Source: Phaeodactylibacter xiamenensis
Lineage (GTDB): Bacteria; Bacteroidota; Bacteroidia; Chitinophagales; Saprospiraceae
DNA length: 64,000 bases
Direction: 5' to 3'
NCBI RefSeq assembly: GCF_000759025.1
Contig: NZ_JPOS01000084.1
Coordinates: forward strand, 124,001 to 188,000
Both the position numbers and the translations under genes were made by a program. This document shows, piece by piece, positions 46,291 through 54,526 of this stretch. The notes beneath the pieces were generated by a model. It saw only the letters and a program-made list of their open reading frames with translations, had not been told where the DNA came from and ran no database searches. Position 1 is the first letter of the stretch. Every line of letters starts with the position of its first letter.

Positions 46291-47496
46291 ATGCAATATG
46301 ATGTCGCTATAATCGGTGCCGGCATAGTGGGCCTTGCTACTGCTTATCAGTTGACTGAAAAGCAGCCTGGCCTCCGTATTGCCGTGATCGACAAAGCGGC
46401 AGGCGTAGCGCGGCATCAGACCGGCAACAACAGCGGTGTCATCCACTCTGGCATTTACTACACACCCGGTGGCTCCAAGGCGCTCAACTGCGCACGGGGC
46501 TACCGCTATCTGCTTGATTTTGCGAAGGCGCATGATATTCCGCATGACGTTTGCGGCAAAGTCATTGTCGCCACCCGCCCTGACGAGGTCCCCCGCCTTG
46601 AGAAAATACTGAAGACCGGGCAGGCCAACGGCCTGGATGGTATCCGGATGATCAGCCGGGAAGAATGCCGGGAAATAGAGCCTCATGTGAGTGCCATCAA
46701 GGCCATATGGGTGCCCCAATCCGGCATTATCAGCTATCGTGCAGTGGCAGAAAAGTATATGGAACTGGCCCACAACCGGGAAGGAGAGGCCCTGCTGGGG
46801 CATAAGGTGCTGGATATTGACCTGCGGCCCGGACAGGGCACCGTTATTACGGACAAGGGGGACATCACCTGCCGGCTGGTCATCAACTGTGCCGGACTGT
46901 ATTCTGATAAGATTGCGCAGCTGACCATGCCAGAGATTGACCTTCAGATCCTTCCCTTCCGGGGCGAATACTACGAACTGCGCCCGGAGAAACGCTATCT
47001 GGTCAACAACCTGATTTACCCGGTGCCCAATCCCAACTTCCCGTTCCTGGGCGTACACTTTACCCGTATGATTGGCGGAGGTATTGAGGCCGGGCCCAAT
47101 GCAGTGCTTGCTTTTCGGCGGGAAGGGTACAGCCGCTATGACTTTGACCCGGCCGAGCTTTGGGAAACCCTCTCCTACCCGGGTTTTCAGCAAATAGCGC
47201 GGAAGTACTGGCGGGATGGGCTGAACGAACTCTACCGGTCCTACTCCAAATCAGCTTTTGTGCGAGCCCTGCAGCATTTGATCCCGGAAATCACCACCGC
47301 AGACCTGGTCAGAGGCGGTGCGGGAGTGCGGGCAATGGCCTGCGGCCCGGATGGCACACTCATTGACGATTTCCTGTTTGTGGAAAAGCCTGGTGTCATT
47401 AACGTCTGCAACGCCCCAAGCCCGGCTGCCACCGCATCCCTTGCAATTGGGGAAACTGTAGCCGGAAAAGCCCTGAGCCATTTAAATCTCAACTAA
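46291..47496 (+). CDS. lhgO: L-2-hydroxyglutarate oxidase LhgO
   Basis: 401 residues. A DAO-type FAD-binding Rossmann start (DVAIIGAGIVGLATAYQL) is followed by family motifs QTGNNSGVIHSGIYYTPGS and CARGYRYLLDFAKAHDIPHD. Late motifs include FPFLGVHFTRMIGGGIEAGPNAVLAF and GPDGTLIDDF. The enzyme oxidises L-2-hydroxyglutarate to 2-oxoglutarate, repairing a side product of central metabolism. Directly abuts the regulator gene, and the aminotransferase gene starts 21 bases after it, so it is probably co-transcribed with the sugar genes, an odd metabolic mix. Confidence 0.9.
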   Translation: MQYDVAIIGAGIVGLATAYQLTEKQPGLRIAVIDKAAGVARHQTGNNSGVIHSGIYYTPGGSKALNCARGYRYLLDFAKAHDIPHDVCGKVIVATRPDEVPRLEKILKTGQANGLDGIRMISREECREIEPHVSAIKAIWVPQSGIISYRAVAEKYMELAHNREGEALLGHKVLDIDLRPGQGTVITDKGDITCRLVINCAGLYSDKIAQLTMPEIDLQILPFRGEYYELRPEKRYLVNNLIYPVPNPNFPFLGVHFTRMIGGGIEAGPNAVLAFRREGYSRYDFDPAELWETLSYPGFQQIARKYWRDGLNELYRSYSKSAFVRALQHLIPEITTADLVRGGAGVRAMACGPDGTLIDDFLFVEKPGVINVCNAPSPAATASLAIGETVAGKALSHLNLN

Positions 47497-47517
47497 CGAA
47501 AAAAACAATTTCATTAT

Positions 47518-48663
47518 ATGTCTGATGTCAAAATGAACATACAAATGGTGGACCTCAAAACACAGTACGAGCGGCTGAAGCCGGAGATCGATGCTGCTGT
47601 TCAGGAAGTCCTGCAGTCCTGTGCCTACATCAACGGCCCTGCTGTAAAGTCTTTTAAGGCGCACATGGAATCTTACCTGGACGCCCGCCATGTTATCCCC
47701 TGCGCCAATGGTACGGACGCGCTTCAGATCGCGCTCATGGGGGTTGGCCTGCAGCCGGGCGATGAGGTAATTGTGCCTGCCTTCACCTACGTGTCCACAG
47801 CCGAAGTCATTGCGCTCCTCAACCTAAAGCCAGTCATGGTGGACGTAGACCCGGACACTTTTAACGTCACAGCTGATCTGGTGGAAGCAGCAATCACGCC
47901 AAAAACCAAAGCCGTGGTCCCGGTCAATCTTTTTGGGCAGAGCTGCGACCTTGAGCCTATCATGGAAGTTGCTAAAGCGCATGGGCTATGGGTTATTGAG
48001 GACAATGCTCAGGCCATTGGCGCAGACTACACTTTCAAAGACGGGCATACTCAGAAAACGGGTACTATCGGCCATATCGGCTGTACCTCTTTCTACCCCT
48101 CTAAAAACCTGGGCGCCTACGGAGATGGCGGTGCACTGTATACCAACGATGAAGCGCTGGGACAGCAACTGCAGATGATTGCCAATCACGGACAAGTGAA
48201 GCGCTACTACCACGACATGGTGGGCGTCAACTCCCGACTCGATAGCATTCAGGCTGCCATTCTGGATATCAAACTGGCCCACCTCGATGAGTACGCAGCA
48301 GCACGGCGGTCTGCCGCAAACTACTACGATCAGGCCTTTGCAGGTATCGAAGGGCTGCAGACGCCGGCACGGGACCCCAAGTCCACTCATGTTTTTCATC
48401 AGTACACCCTCAAGGTTGCCAACGGAAAGCGTGACGCCCTGCAAAAACATCTGCAGGAAGCCGGTATCCCCAATATGATCTACTACCCCGTGCCCCTGTA
48501 CAAGCAAAAAGCTTATCAGCAGGCTATGGACCAGCAGATAGACTACCTTCCCGTTACGGAAGATCTGTGCAATTCAGTGATCTCCCTGCCTATGCATACG
48601 GAACTGGATGAACCTACGCTGGCGCATATTGCCGATCAGGTGAAAGCATTTTTCCAAAAATAA
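47518..48663 (+). CDS. DegT/DnrJ/EryC1/StrS sugar aminotransferase (WbpE-like)
   Basis: 381 residues. PLP-binding Lys is in STFYPSKNLGAYGDGG-type sequence (FYPSKNLGAYGDGGAL) and the cofactor Asp is in IEDNAQAIGA. IPAFTYVSTAEVI-like (VPAFTYVSTAEVI) and NSRLDSIQAAIL complete the sugar-aminotransferase pattern. With the following UDP-HexNAc dehydrogenase it probably makes a 3-amino uronic-acid sugar nucleotide of the WbpE/WbpA type; the exact position aminated is inference. Part of the exopolysaccharide precursor operon. Confidence 0.88.
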   Translation: MSDVKMNIQMVDLKTQYERLKPEIDAAVQEVLQSCAYINGPAVKSFKAHMESYLDARHVIPCANGTDALQIALMGVGLQPGDEVIVPAFTYVSTAEVIALLNLKPVMVDVDPDTFNVTADLVEAAITPKTKAVVPVNLFGQSCDLEPIMEVAKAHGLWVIEDNAQAIGADYTFKDGHTQKTGTIGHIGCTSFYPSKNLGAYGDGGALYTNDEALGQQLQMIANHGQVKRYYHDMVGVNSRLDSIQAAILDIKLAHLDEYAAARRSAANYYDQAFAGIEGLQTPARDPKSTHVFHQYTLKVANGKRDALQKHLQEAGIPNMIYYPVPLYKQKAYQQAMDQQIDYLPVTEDLCNSVISLPMHTELDEPTLAHIADQVKAFFQK

Positions 48664-48669
48664 AGCACA

Positions 48670-48697
48670 AACGGCGGAGGATATGCCCTCTGCCGTT
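48670..48697 (+). other. Hairpin between the aminotransferase and dehydrogenase genes
   Basis: Imperfect stem AACGGC-G-GAGG / CCTC-T-GCCGTT with a short loop and no T-run after it. It is not a good terminator; it may stabilise or mark a processing site in the operon transcript. Confidence 0.4.
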
Positions 48698-48742
48698 CCC
48701 CATAGATTCTCCAATCCAAAAAAAGATTAAGACTCCCTAATT

Positions 48743-50038
48743 ATGTTTGATGCACTAAAAAACCGTGAGAAAAAAATCTCCGTTATTGGCCTTGGTTACG
48801 TTGGCCTGCCACTCGCCCTGGAATTTGCACGCGACTTTGAAGTGATCGGCTTCGACATCAACGAGGACCGTATCCAAATGATGAAAAACGGCGAGGACCC
48901 TTCAGAAGAACTGGAAAGCAGCGCTTTTGACAATAAGCGGATCACCTTCACAGCCGACCCCGCCATGCTCAAAGAAGCCCACTTCCACATTATAGCGGTC
49001 CCCACGCCGGTGAGCGAAAGCAAAGTCCCTAACCTAAAGCCTGTACTTTCCGCCTCTGAAACAGTGGGCAAGGTGCTGAAGAAAGGCGACTATGTTATTT
49101 TCGAGTCCACTGTGTACCCGGGCTGCACTGAAGAAGACTGCCTGCCTATTTTAGAGGAACTATCGGGACTGAAACTCGGTAGGGACTTCAAAATCGGTTA
49201 CTCACCCGAACGCATTAATCCGGGTGATAAGGAACGGACCATTGAAAAAATCCTGAAGATTGTTTCCGGAAGCGATGAAGAAGCCCTCCATGAAATATCA
49301 AAAACATATGGAGCCATTATAAAAGCCGGCATTTACGAAGCCCCTTCTATCAAAGTTGCTGAGGCGGCGAAAGTGATTGAGAATACGCAGCGCGACCTCA
49401 ATATTTCATTTGTGAATGAGCTTTCTATCATCTTTGACATGATGGGGATCGACACGAACGAAGTGCTTGAAGCAGCTGGTACCAAATGGAATTTCCTTAA
49501 GTTCTCCCCCGGCCTGGTAGGCGGGCACTGCATTGGTGTTGACCCTTACTACCTTACCCATAAAGCTAAACAATTGGGCTATGACCCCCAGGTCATCCTG
49601 AGCGGTCGCCGCATCAATGACGGTATGCCTGGTTTTATTGCCAAACGGCTGACCCAAATGCTGATTCAGCGGGGTAAGAACCCTAGTCAGACCAAGGTGC
49701 TTATCATGGGGATCACTTTCAAGGAGAATGTGGCGGACATCCGCAACAGCAAAGTGGCTGAACTCGCCAGAGAAATCATGCAGTACTCTATCAATGTACA
49801 TATTACTGACCCCTACGCCTCCCCCAATGAAGTAGCAAAAGAATACAAGCTGACGTTGGTAGACAATGCCTCAGATGATTATGACGCGGTGATCGTCGCG
49901 GTCAACCACATGGAGTATCAATCGCTGGATTTTGAATACTTCAAATCCATTTGCAAAGAAGACCCCATTGTTATGGACATCAAAGCCATATATAAAAAGC
50001 CCGGTGCAGATGCCGGACTGACCTACTGGAGACTCTAG
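48743..50038 (+). CDS. UDP-N-acetylhexosamine 6-dehydrogenase (WbpA/TviB type)
   Basis: 431 residues. NAD-binding start ISVIGLGYVGLPLALEFA, then the AVPTPVSESK-type segment and VGGHCIGVDPYYLTHKAK with the catalytic Cys of this dehydrogenase class. KVLIMGITFKENVADIRNSK forms the C-terminal domain. The WbpA/TviB class oxidises UDP-GlcNAc or UDP-GalNAc to the uronic acid. The aminotransferase gene lies immediately upstream in the same operon. Confidence 0.9.
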   Translation: MFDALKNREKKISVIGLGYVGLPLALEFARDFEVIGFDINEDRIQMMKNGEDPSEELESSAFDNKRITFTADPAMLKEAHFHIIAVPTPVSESKVPNLKPVLSASETVGKVLKKGDYVIFESTVYPGCTEEDCLPILEELSGLKLGRDFKIGYSPERINPGDKERTIEKILKIVSGSDEEALHEISKTYGAIIKAGIYEAPSIKVAEAAKVIENTQRDLNISFVNELSIIFDMMGIDTNEVLEAAGTKWNFLKFSPGLVGGHCIGVDPYYLTHKAKQLGYDPQVILSGRRINDGMPGFIAKRLTQMLIQRGKNPSQTKVLIMGITFKENVADIRNSKVAELAREIMQYSINVHITDPYASPNEVAKEYKLTLVDNASDDYDAVIVAVNHMEYQSLDFEYFKSICKEDPIVMDIKAIYKKPGADAGLTYWRL

Positions 50039-50111
50039 CCTTTTGATGAGGCTTTCCCCATAAAATCACAGTCCTGAAATCTTTGTATTTCGTAAAACAA
50101 AAAGACCTCCA

Positions 50112-50720
50112 ATGAAGACTGCAATTCAACAACAACCCGAAAACCACCTGAGTAATATCGAAAGCAGATGGTTTGCCATTTATACCAATTACAAGCGCGA
50201 AAAAATGGTGGCGGGCAGGCTGAAAAAGAAGGGTATTGAGCATTTTCTCCCGCTTCAGAAAGTCACCCGCAAGTATACCCGAAAGGTTAAACATCTTGAA
50301 CTGCCGCTGATCAACTGCTACCTGTTCGTCAAGATCAAAAAGAGCGAGTACATCCGGGTGGTAGAGACGCAGGATGTGCTCAATTTTGTCCGTTTGTCAA
50401 AAAACCTGATTTCCATACCGGAGACAGAGATTGATGTTTTGCGTCTTGTCGTAGGAGAAAACATTGAGGTGGAAGCTCAGGAAAGCAGAAGCTTGAGCCT
50501 CTGCAACGGTGACGAAGTAGAAATCCTGGGTGGAAGCCTTACCGGAATGAAGGGCATTCTCCTCAACCAAAAGAACGAAAAGAACTTCGTGATCGAACTG
50601 GAAAATATGGGCTACTCCCTTATCATGGATATTGACCCGAGCCTGCTCCGGAAAATCAAATCCGGAAGTGCACGGACCGATAACGAGCCCAAAGGTGGCC
50701 GTTTTAAGGATTATTTGTAA
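50112..50720 (+). CDS. UpxY-family NusG-like transcription antiterminator
   Basis: 202 residues. The NGN domain reads WFAIYTNYKREKMVAGRLKKKGIE, then LELPLINCYLFVKIKKSEY, and the C-terminal KOW-like part has CNGDEVEILGGSLTGMKGIL. UpxY proteins in Bacteroides act on the 5' leader of their capsular locus to let polymerase pass, and differ from housekeeping NusG in their short specialised form. Here it is embedded in the exopolysaccharide precursor genes and precedes a 420-base noncoding leader, which fits that mode of control. Confidence 0.85.
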   Translation: MKTAIQQQPENHLSNIESRWFAIYTNYKREKMVAGRLKKKGIEHFLPLQKVTRKYTRKVKHLELPLINCYLFVKIKKSEYIRVVETQDVLNFVRLSKNLISIPETEIDVLRLVVGENIEVEAQESRSLSLCNGDEVEILGGSLTGMKGILLNQKNEKNFVIELENMGYSLIMDIDPSLLRKIKSGSARTDNEPKGGRFKDYL

Positions 50721-51140
50721 CATTCCTTTAAACTATAGCGTACTGATTATTGGGGTGCAGCATATGCAAATTCTCTTTGGTGGGTTTGCACGGGAAAGTT
50801 TTATACCCTAAATTGCATGTCACTACTTCAAACCTTTGAAAAGCTACGATACAATTCTTGCGAACAACACTATTGCTCTGTGAAAGATGAAGCATTGGGC
50901 CGGGTCGGTTTTAATACTGCTCTGCCAGGCTTCGGAGCAGTTGTAGCTTTGGTCGAGGTACTGACTTGCCATCTACATCGTTTGCACACCCAACCGACAA
51001 TATAGACGATGTGCCATTCGTCATTGCTAACTGGCCGTAAAACAACTGTGCCCCACGAGTTGAGGCGCACGGCAATATACGGCTGGTATTAAACATTAGT
51101 CAAATATGCATTCTTCATCTTTACAACATAACTTAACACC
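50721..51140. promoter_or_regulatory. Long leader before ugd, possible UpxY target
   Basis: 420 bases with no convincing gene. It contains a stem ACTGCTC / GAGCAGT (about 50917-50942, 12-base loop) with GC-rich flanks. Because an UpxY-type antiterminator gene is directly upstream, this leader is a candidate site for antitermination control of the ugd segment. I cannot identify an ops-like sequence by eye, so this is inference from position. A decayed reading frame on the minus strand is the alternative. Confidence 0.35.
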
Positions 51141-52469
51141 ATGAATATTGCTGTAATTGGAACGGGCTACGTAGGGCTTGTCACTGGTACTTGCTTTGCA
51201 GAAACCGGCAATCATGTCATCTGCGTAGACATTGACGAAAAAAAGGTAGAACGCTTAAAGCAGGGGGAAATCCCAATATACGAGCCCGGGCTCGATATTC
51301 TCTTTGACCGCAATACCAGACAAGGGCGCCTGAAGTTTACCACCAACCTCAAGGAAGGGATTCAGGGAGCAGAGGTTATTTTCCTGGCGCTGCCCACACC
51401 TCCGGGTGAGGATGGGTCCGCCGATCTTTCTTACGTGATGGGCGTAGCAGCTGACCTGTCTGAAATTATTGATGCCTACACTGTAGTAATCGATAAGAGT
51501 ACCGTACCTGTGGGCACGGCTGAGAAAGTCCATGCGATATTGTCTGACAAGCTTTCTGAAGATTTGTTTGACGTGGTTTCCAACCCGGAATTTCTTCGGG
51601 AAGGCGTGGCCGTCGACGACTTCATGCGCCCGGACCGGGTGGTGGTGGGTACGTCTTCTGAGCGTGCAAAGGAAGTCATGTCCCGGCTTTATGAGCCTTT
51701 CGTGCGTCAGGGCAACCCTGTTTACTTTATGGATGAGCGCTCTGCAGAAATGACTAAATACGCTGCCAACTCTTACCTGGCTACCCGCATTTCATTTATG
51801 AATGAGATTGCCAACCTCTGCGAAAAGGTAGGCGCGAATGTAGATATGGTCCGACTGGGCATGGGAAGTGACTCTCGTATTGGGAAACGGTTCCTTTTCC
51901 CCGGAGTTGGCTACGGAGGCTCCTGCTTCCCTAAGGATGTTCAGGCCCTGGCCAAAACAGCCGCCGAAAATGGCTATGACTTCCGCATCCTGAATTCTGT
52001 GATGGGCGTTAATGACAAGCAAAAACACATTCTCAGCAAAAAGATCATCGACTACTACGGCGGCAACCTCAGCGGTAAGACCATCGCGGTCTGGGGACTG
52101 GCTTTCAAGCCGAATACCGATGACATCCGGGAAGCGCCGGCGCTTACCATCATTGAAGAACTGCTGAATGCGGGTGCTTCTATCAAAGCCTTTGACCCGG
52201 AAGCGATGGAAAACGTCAAGCAGGTATTTGGCGACCGGATACAATTTGCAGAAGAGCAGTACGAGACCCTGATTGGTGCGGACAGCCTGGCGGTGATTAC
52301 CGAATGGCCGGTATTCCGCGCGCCCAGCTATAAAGTGCTCCGGGAACTGCTCGGCGAGCCGGTTATTTTCGATGGCCGCAACATCTATGACCCCAAGGTT
52401 ATGGAAACTGAAGGCTTTTACTACGACAGTATCGGCCGAAATAAGGTCGTGCAAAAAGCGGAAGCTTAA
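51141..52469 (+). CDS. ugd: UDP-glucose 6-dehydrogenase
   Basis: 442 residues. NAD-binding start IAVIGTGYVGLVTGTCFAE, CVDIDEKKVERLKQGEIPIYEPGL and the catalytic Cys in GVGYGGSCFPKDVQAL identify UDP-glucose dehydrogenase. The GLAFKPNTDDIREAPALTII segment is the C-terminal domain. It oxidises UDP-glucose to UDP-glucuronate with NAD. The next gene decarboxylates this product, so the two form a UDP-xylose route. A hairpin terminator follows at 52478. Confidence 0.93.
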   Translation: MNIAVIGTGYVGLVTGTCFAETGNHVICVDIDEKKVERLKQGEIPIYEPGLDILFDRNTRQGRLKFTTNLKEGIQGAEVIFLALPTPPGEDGSADLSYVMGVAADLSEIIDAYTVVIDKSTVPVGTAEKVHAILSDKLSEDLFDVVSNPEFLREGVAVDDFMRPDRVVVGTSSERAKEVMSRLYEPFVRQGNPVYFMDERSAEMTKYAANSYLATRISFMNEIANLCEKVGANVDMVRLGMGSDSRIGKRFLFPGVGYGGSCFPKDVQALAKTAAENGYDFRILNSVMGVNDKQKHILSKKIIDYYGGNLSGKTIAVWGLAFKPNTDDIREAPALTIIEELLNAGASIKAFDPEAMENVKQVFGDRIQFAEEQYETLIGADSLAVITEWPVFRAPSYKVLRELLGEPVIFDGRNIYDPKVMETEGFYYDSIGRNKVVQKAEA

Positions 52470-52477
52470 ACCCCATT

Positions 52478-52505
52478 CCCCTCCCCGGCTCCTGCCGCGG
52501 AGGGG
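52478..52505 (+). terminator. Hairpin terminator after ugd
   Basis: Perfect seven-base stem CCCCTCC / GGAGGGG with a 14-base loop, followed by ATTTTATTT. The next gene starts at 52544, so this is either an attenuator or a full terminator between ugd and the decarboxylase gene. Confidence 0.7.
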
Positions 52506-52543
52506 ATTTTATTTAACAAGACGAAAGCTTTTAAATCTCAGCC

Positions 52544-53485
52544 ATGAAAAAAATTCTTATAACCGGTGCTGCCGGCTTTTTGGGGTCCCATCTGTGCGAC
52601 CGCTTCATCAAGGAAGGTTTCCATGTAATTGGGATGGACAACCTCCTGACAGGCAGCCTCGATAACATCAAGCATCTGTTCCCGCTCAAGGAATTTGAAT
52701 ATTACCACCATGATGTTTCGAAGTTCGTGCATGTCCCGGGAGACCTGGATTACATCCTGCACTTCGCCTCACCTGCCAGCCCAATCGACTACCTGAAAAT
52801 GCCGATCCAAACCCTGAAGGTCGGTGCTTTGGGTACACACAACCTCCTCGGCCTTGCCAAAGCCAAAAACGCTCGTATCCTTGTAGCTTCCACTTCGGAG
52901 GTATACGGCGACCCGCTTATCCACCCGCAAAAAGAAGACTACTGGGGCAACGTCAACCCGGTTGGGCCGCGTGGTGTCTACGACGAAGCCAAGCGTTTCC
53001 TGGAAGCCATCACCATGGCTTACCACAACTTCCACGGTGTGGAAACCCGGATCATCCGCATTTTTAATACCTATGGCCCGAGAATGCGCGTGAATGACGG
53101 CCGCGCACTGCCTGCTTTCTTCTCCCAGGCCATTCGCGGAGAAGGCATCACCGTCTTTGGCGATGGCTCTCAGACCCGCTCTTTCTGCTACGTAGCCGAC
53201 CTTGTGGAAGGCATCTACCGCCTGCTGATGAGTGACCACCACTTACCGGTAAACATTGGCAACCCGGATGAGATCACCATCAAAGAAGTGGCTGAAGAAG
53301 TGGTGAAGCTAGTGGGCAACCCGGATGCAAAAATCACCTACAAGCCTCTGCCTAAGGACGACCCGAAGGTCCGGCAGCCGGATATCACCAAAGCCCGGGA
53401 AATCCTGGGCTGGGAACCAACGGTAAGCCGGGAAGAAGGCTTGAAAATCACCATGGAATATTTCAGGGAAGTCGTAAAAGTTTAA
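52544..53485 (+). CDS. UDP-glucuronate decarboxylase (UXS-type SDR)
   Basis: 313 residues. SDR Rossmann [12 protein letters not shown] and the active-site region with Ser/Thr in [10 protein letters not shown] are clear. The [14 protein letters not shown] segment carries YxxxK (Tyr, Lys) and is characteristic of UDP-xylose synthase. [15 protein letters not shown] and the C-terminal [12 protein letters not shown] follow. It converts UDP-glucuronate to UDP-xylose. It is preceded by ugd and followed by a strong terminator. Confidence 0.92.
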   Translation: MKKILITGAAGFLGSHLCDRFIKEGFHVIGMDNLLTGSLDNIKHLFPLKEFEYYHHDVSKFVHVPGDLDYILHFASPASPIDYLKMPIQTLKVGALGTHNLLGLAKAKNARILVASTSEVYGDPLIHPQKEDYWGNVNPVGPRGVYDEAKRFLEAITMAYHNFHGVETRIIRIFNTYGPRMRVNDGRALPAFFSQAIRGEGITVFGDGSQTRSFCYVADLVEGIYRLLMSDHHLPVNIGNPDEITIKEVAEEVVKLVGNPDAKITYKPLPKDDPKVRQPDITKAREILGWEPTVSREEGLKITMEYFREVVKV

Positions 53486-53491
53486 CGGTAC

Positions 53492-53513
53492 TGCCGGGGG
53501 AAAGCCCCCGGCA
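53492..53513 (+). terminator. Intrinsic terminator after the UXS gene
   Basis: Nine-base stem TGCCGGGGG / CCCCCGGCA with a 4-base loop (AAAG), followed by ATTTT. It closes the exopolysaccharide precursor segment before cpsB-like, which has its own promoter box. Confidence 0.85.
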
Positions 53514-53521
53514 ATTTTCCC

Positions 53522-53529
53522 TACCTTTG
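53522..53529 (+). promoter_or_regulatory. -7 promoter box of the CpsB-like gene
   Basis: TACCTTTG matches TAnnTTTG and lies 31 bases before the ATG at 53561, just after the terminator at 53492-53513. No usual -33 element is seen, because that space is occupied by the terminator stem. Confidence 0.5.
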
Positions 53530-53560
53530 CGAGGTTATTGAAAAAACGCAATAATCCTCT

Positions 53561-54295
53561 ATGTTCAACCTGTTCAAAAAAACGCCCCCCCTTGGTGATT
53601 TCGCATTCCTCGAAACCGATATGCATTCTCACCTGCTGCCCGGTATTGATGACGGTGCCAAAGATATAGAGGACAGCCTCTCCCTCATCGCTCAACTGCA
53701 GGAGATGGGCTATCGCCACCTCATCACCACTCCGCACATTATGGCGGACCTTTATCCAAACACACCGGAAATTATACGGGAGAAACTTGCGGAAGTACGG
53801 ACTGCCGCAAAGGCTGCCGGGCTGAATGTCACGCTTGATGCTGCCGCTGAGTACCTGATGGACGAAGGCTTTGAGCCTCTGCTCGAGGAGGGTAACCTCC
53901 TTGCCCTGCCTGGCAACCGCGTCCTGGTGGAAATGAGTTTCATATCCGCTCCGCCAAAACTGGAGCACTATCTTTTCCGGTTACAAACCAAAGGCTACCG
54001 GCCATTGCTGGCGCATCCTGAACGCTACCTGTTTTTCCGGGAGGACTTTAAGCGATATGCTGAGCTTAAGGACCGTGGCTGTGAATTCCAGCTCAACCTC
54101 CTTTCCTTAACCGGATACTACGGCAAACCCACGCGGGAAAATGCTGTTGCACTGCTAAAAGCCGGCCTGATTGACTATTTGGGTACGGACCTGCACCACG
54201 ACCGGCACGCTGAAAATCTGAGAGCTGCATTGGAAGACCGTAACATAGCCAAACTGCTCAACGATAAAAGTTTCCATAATCCCCAATTGCAGTAA
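53561..54295 (+). CDS. CpsB/CapC-type PHP tyrosine phosphatase
   Basis: 244 residues. PHP-domain metal motifs ETDMHSHLLPGIDDGAK, TTPHIM, LLAHPERY and LGTDLHHDRH are all present. Members of this manganese-dependent family dephosphorylate the Wzc-type tyrosine autokinase and so control chain length or export of exopolysaccharide. Its position just after the UDP-sugar genes fits. The kinase itself is not in the window. Confidence 0.88.
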   Translation: MFNLFKKTPPLGDFAFLETDMHSHLLPGIDDGAKDIEDSLSLIAQLQEMGYRHLITTPHIMADLYPNTPEIIREKLAEVRTAAKAAGLNVTLDAAAEYLMDEGFEPLLEEGNLLALPGNRVLVEMSFISAPPKLEHYLFRLQTKGYRPLLAHPERYLFFREDFKRYAELKDRGCEFQLNLLSLTGYYGKPTRENAVALLKAGLIDYLGTDLHHDRHAENLRAALEDRNIAKLLNDKSFHNPQLQ

Positions 54296-54526
54296 TTACT
54301 TTGCAACCTGAGCTGTGGCAATCGCTTAACCGTTGTCACCGTATGCTTGCCCTTGCCAAAAATTCCGGGACGCACGCATCCTTCTGCCTTCAAAAAGACT
54401 GATAGCAACCGCTATTTACCTGCGTATGGCCAAGTACCTCTTTTAAGCCTTTGGAAAAATAGGAGGAGTCCTCTGCGAACATTATTTTTGAGAAAGTTCA
54501 ACGAAAAACCATTCAAACCTGAAGCC

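Noticed and set aside
46258-47193. A 311-codon open frame antisense to lhgO
   Set aside because: lhgO is clearly recognisable in the other strand; the antisense frame has no motif or good start.
50870-51096. Short minus-strand frames in the leader before ugd
   Set aside because: Three overlapping short frames without homology; treated as leader, not a gene.
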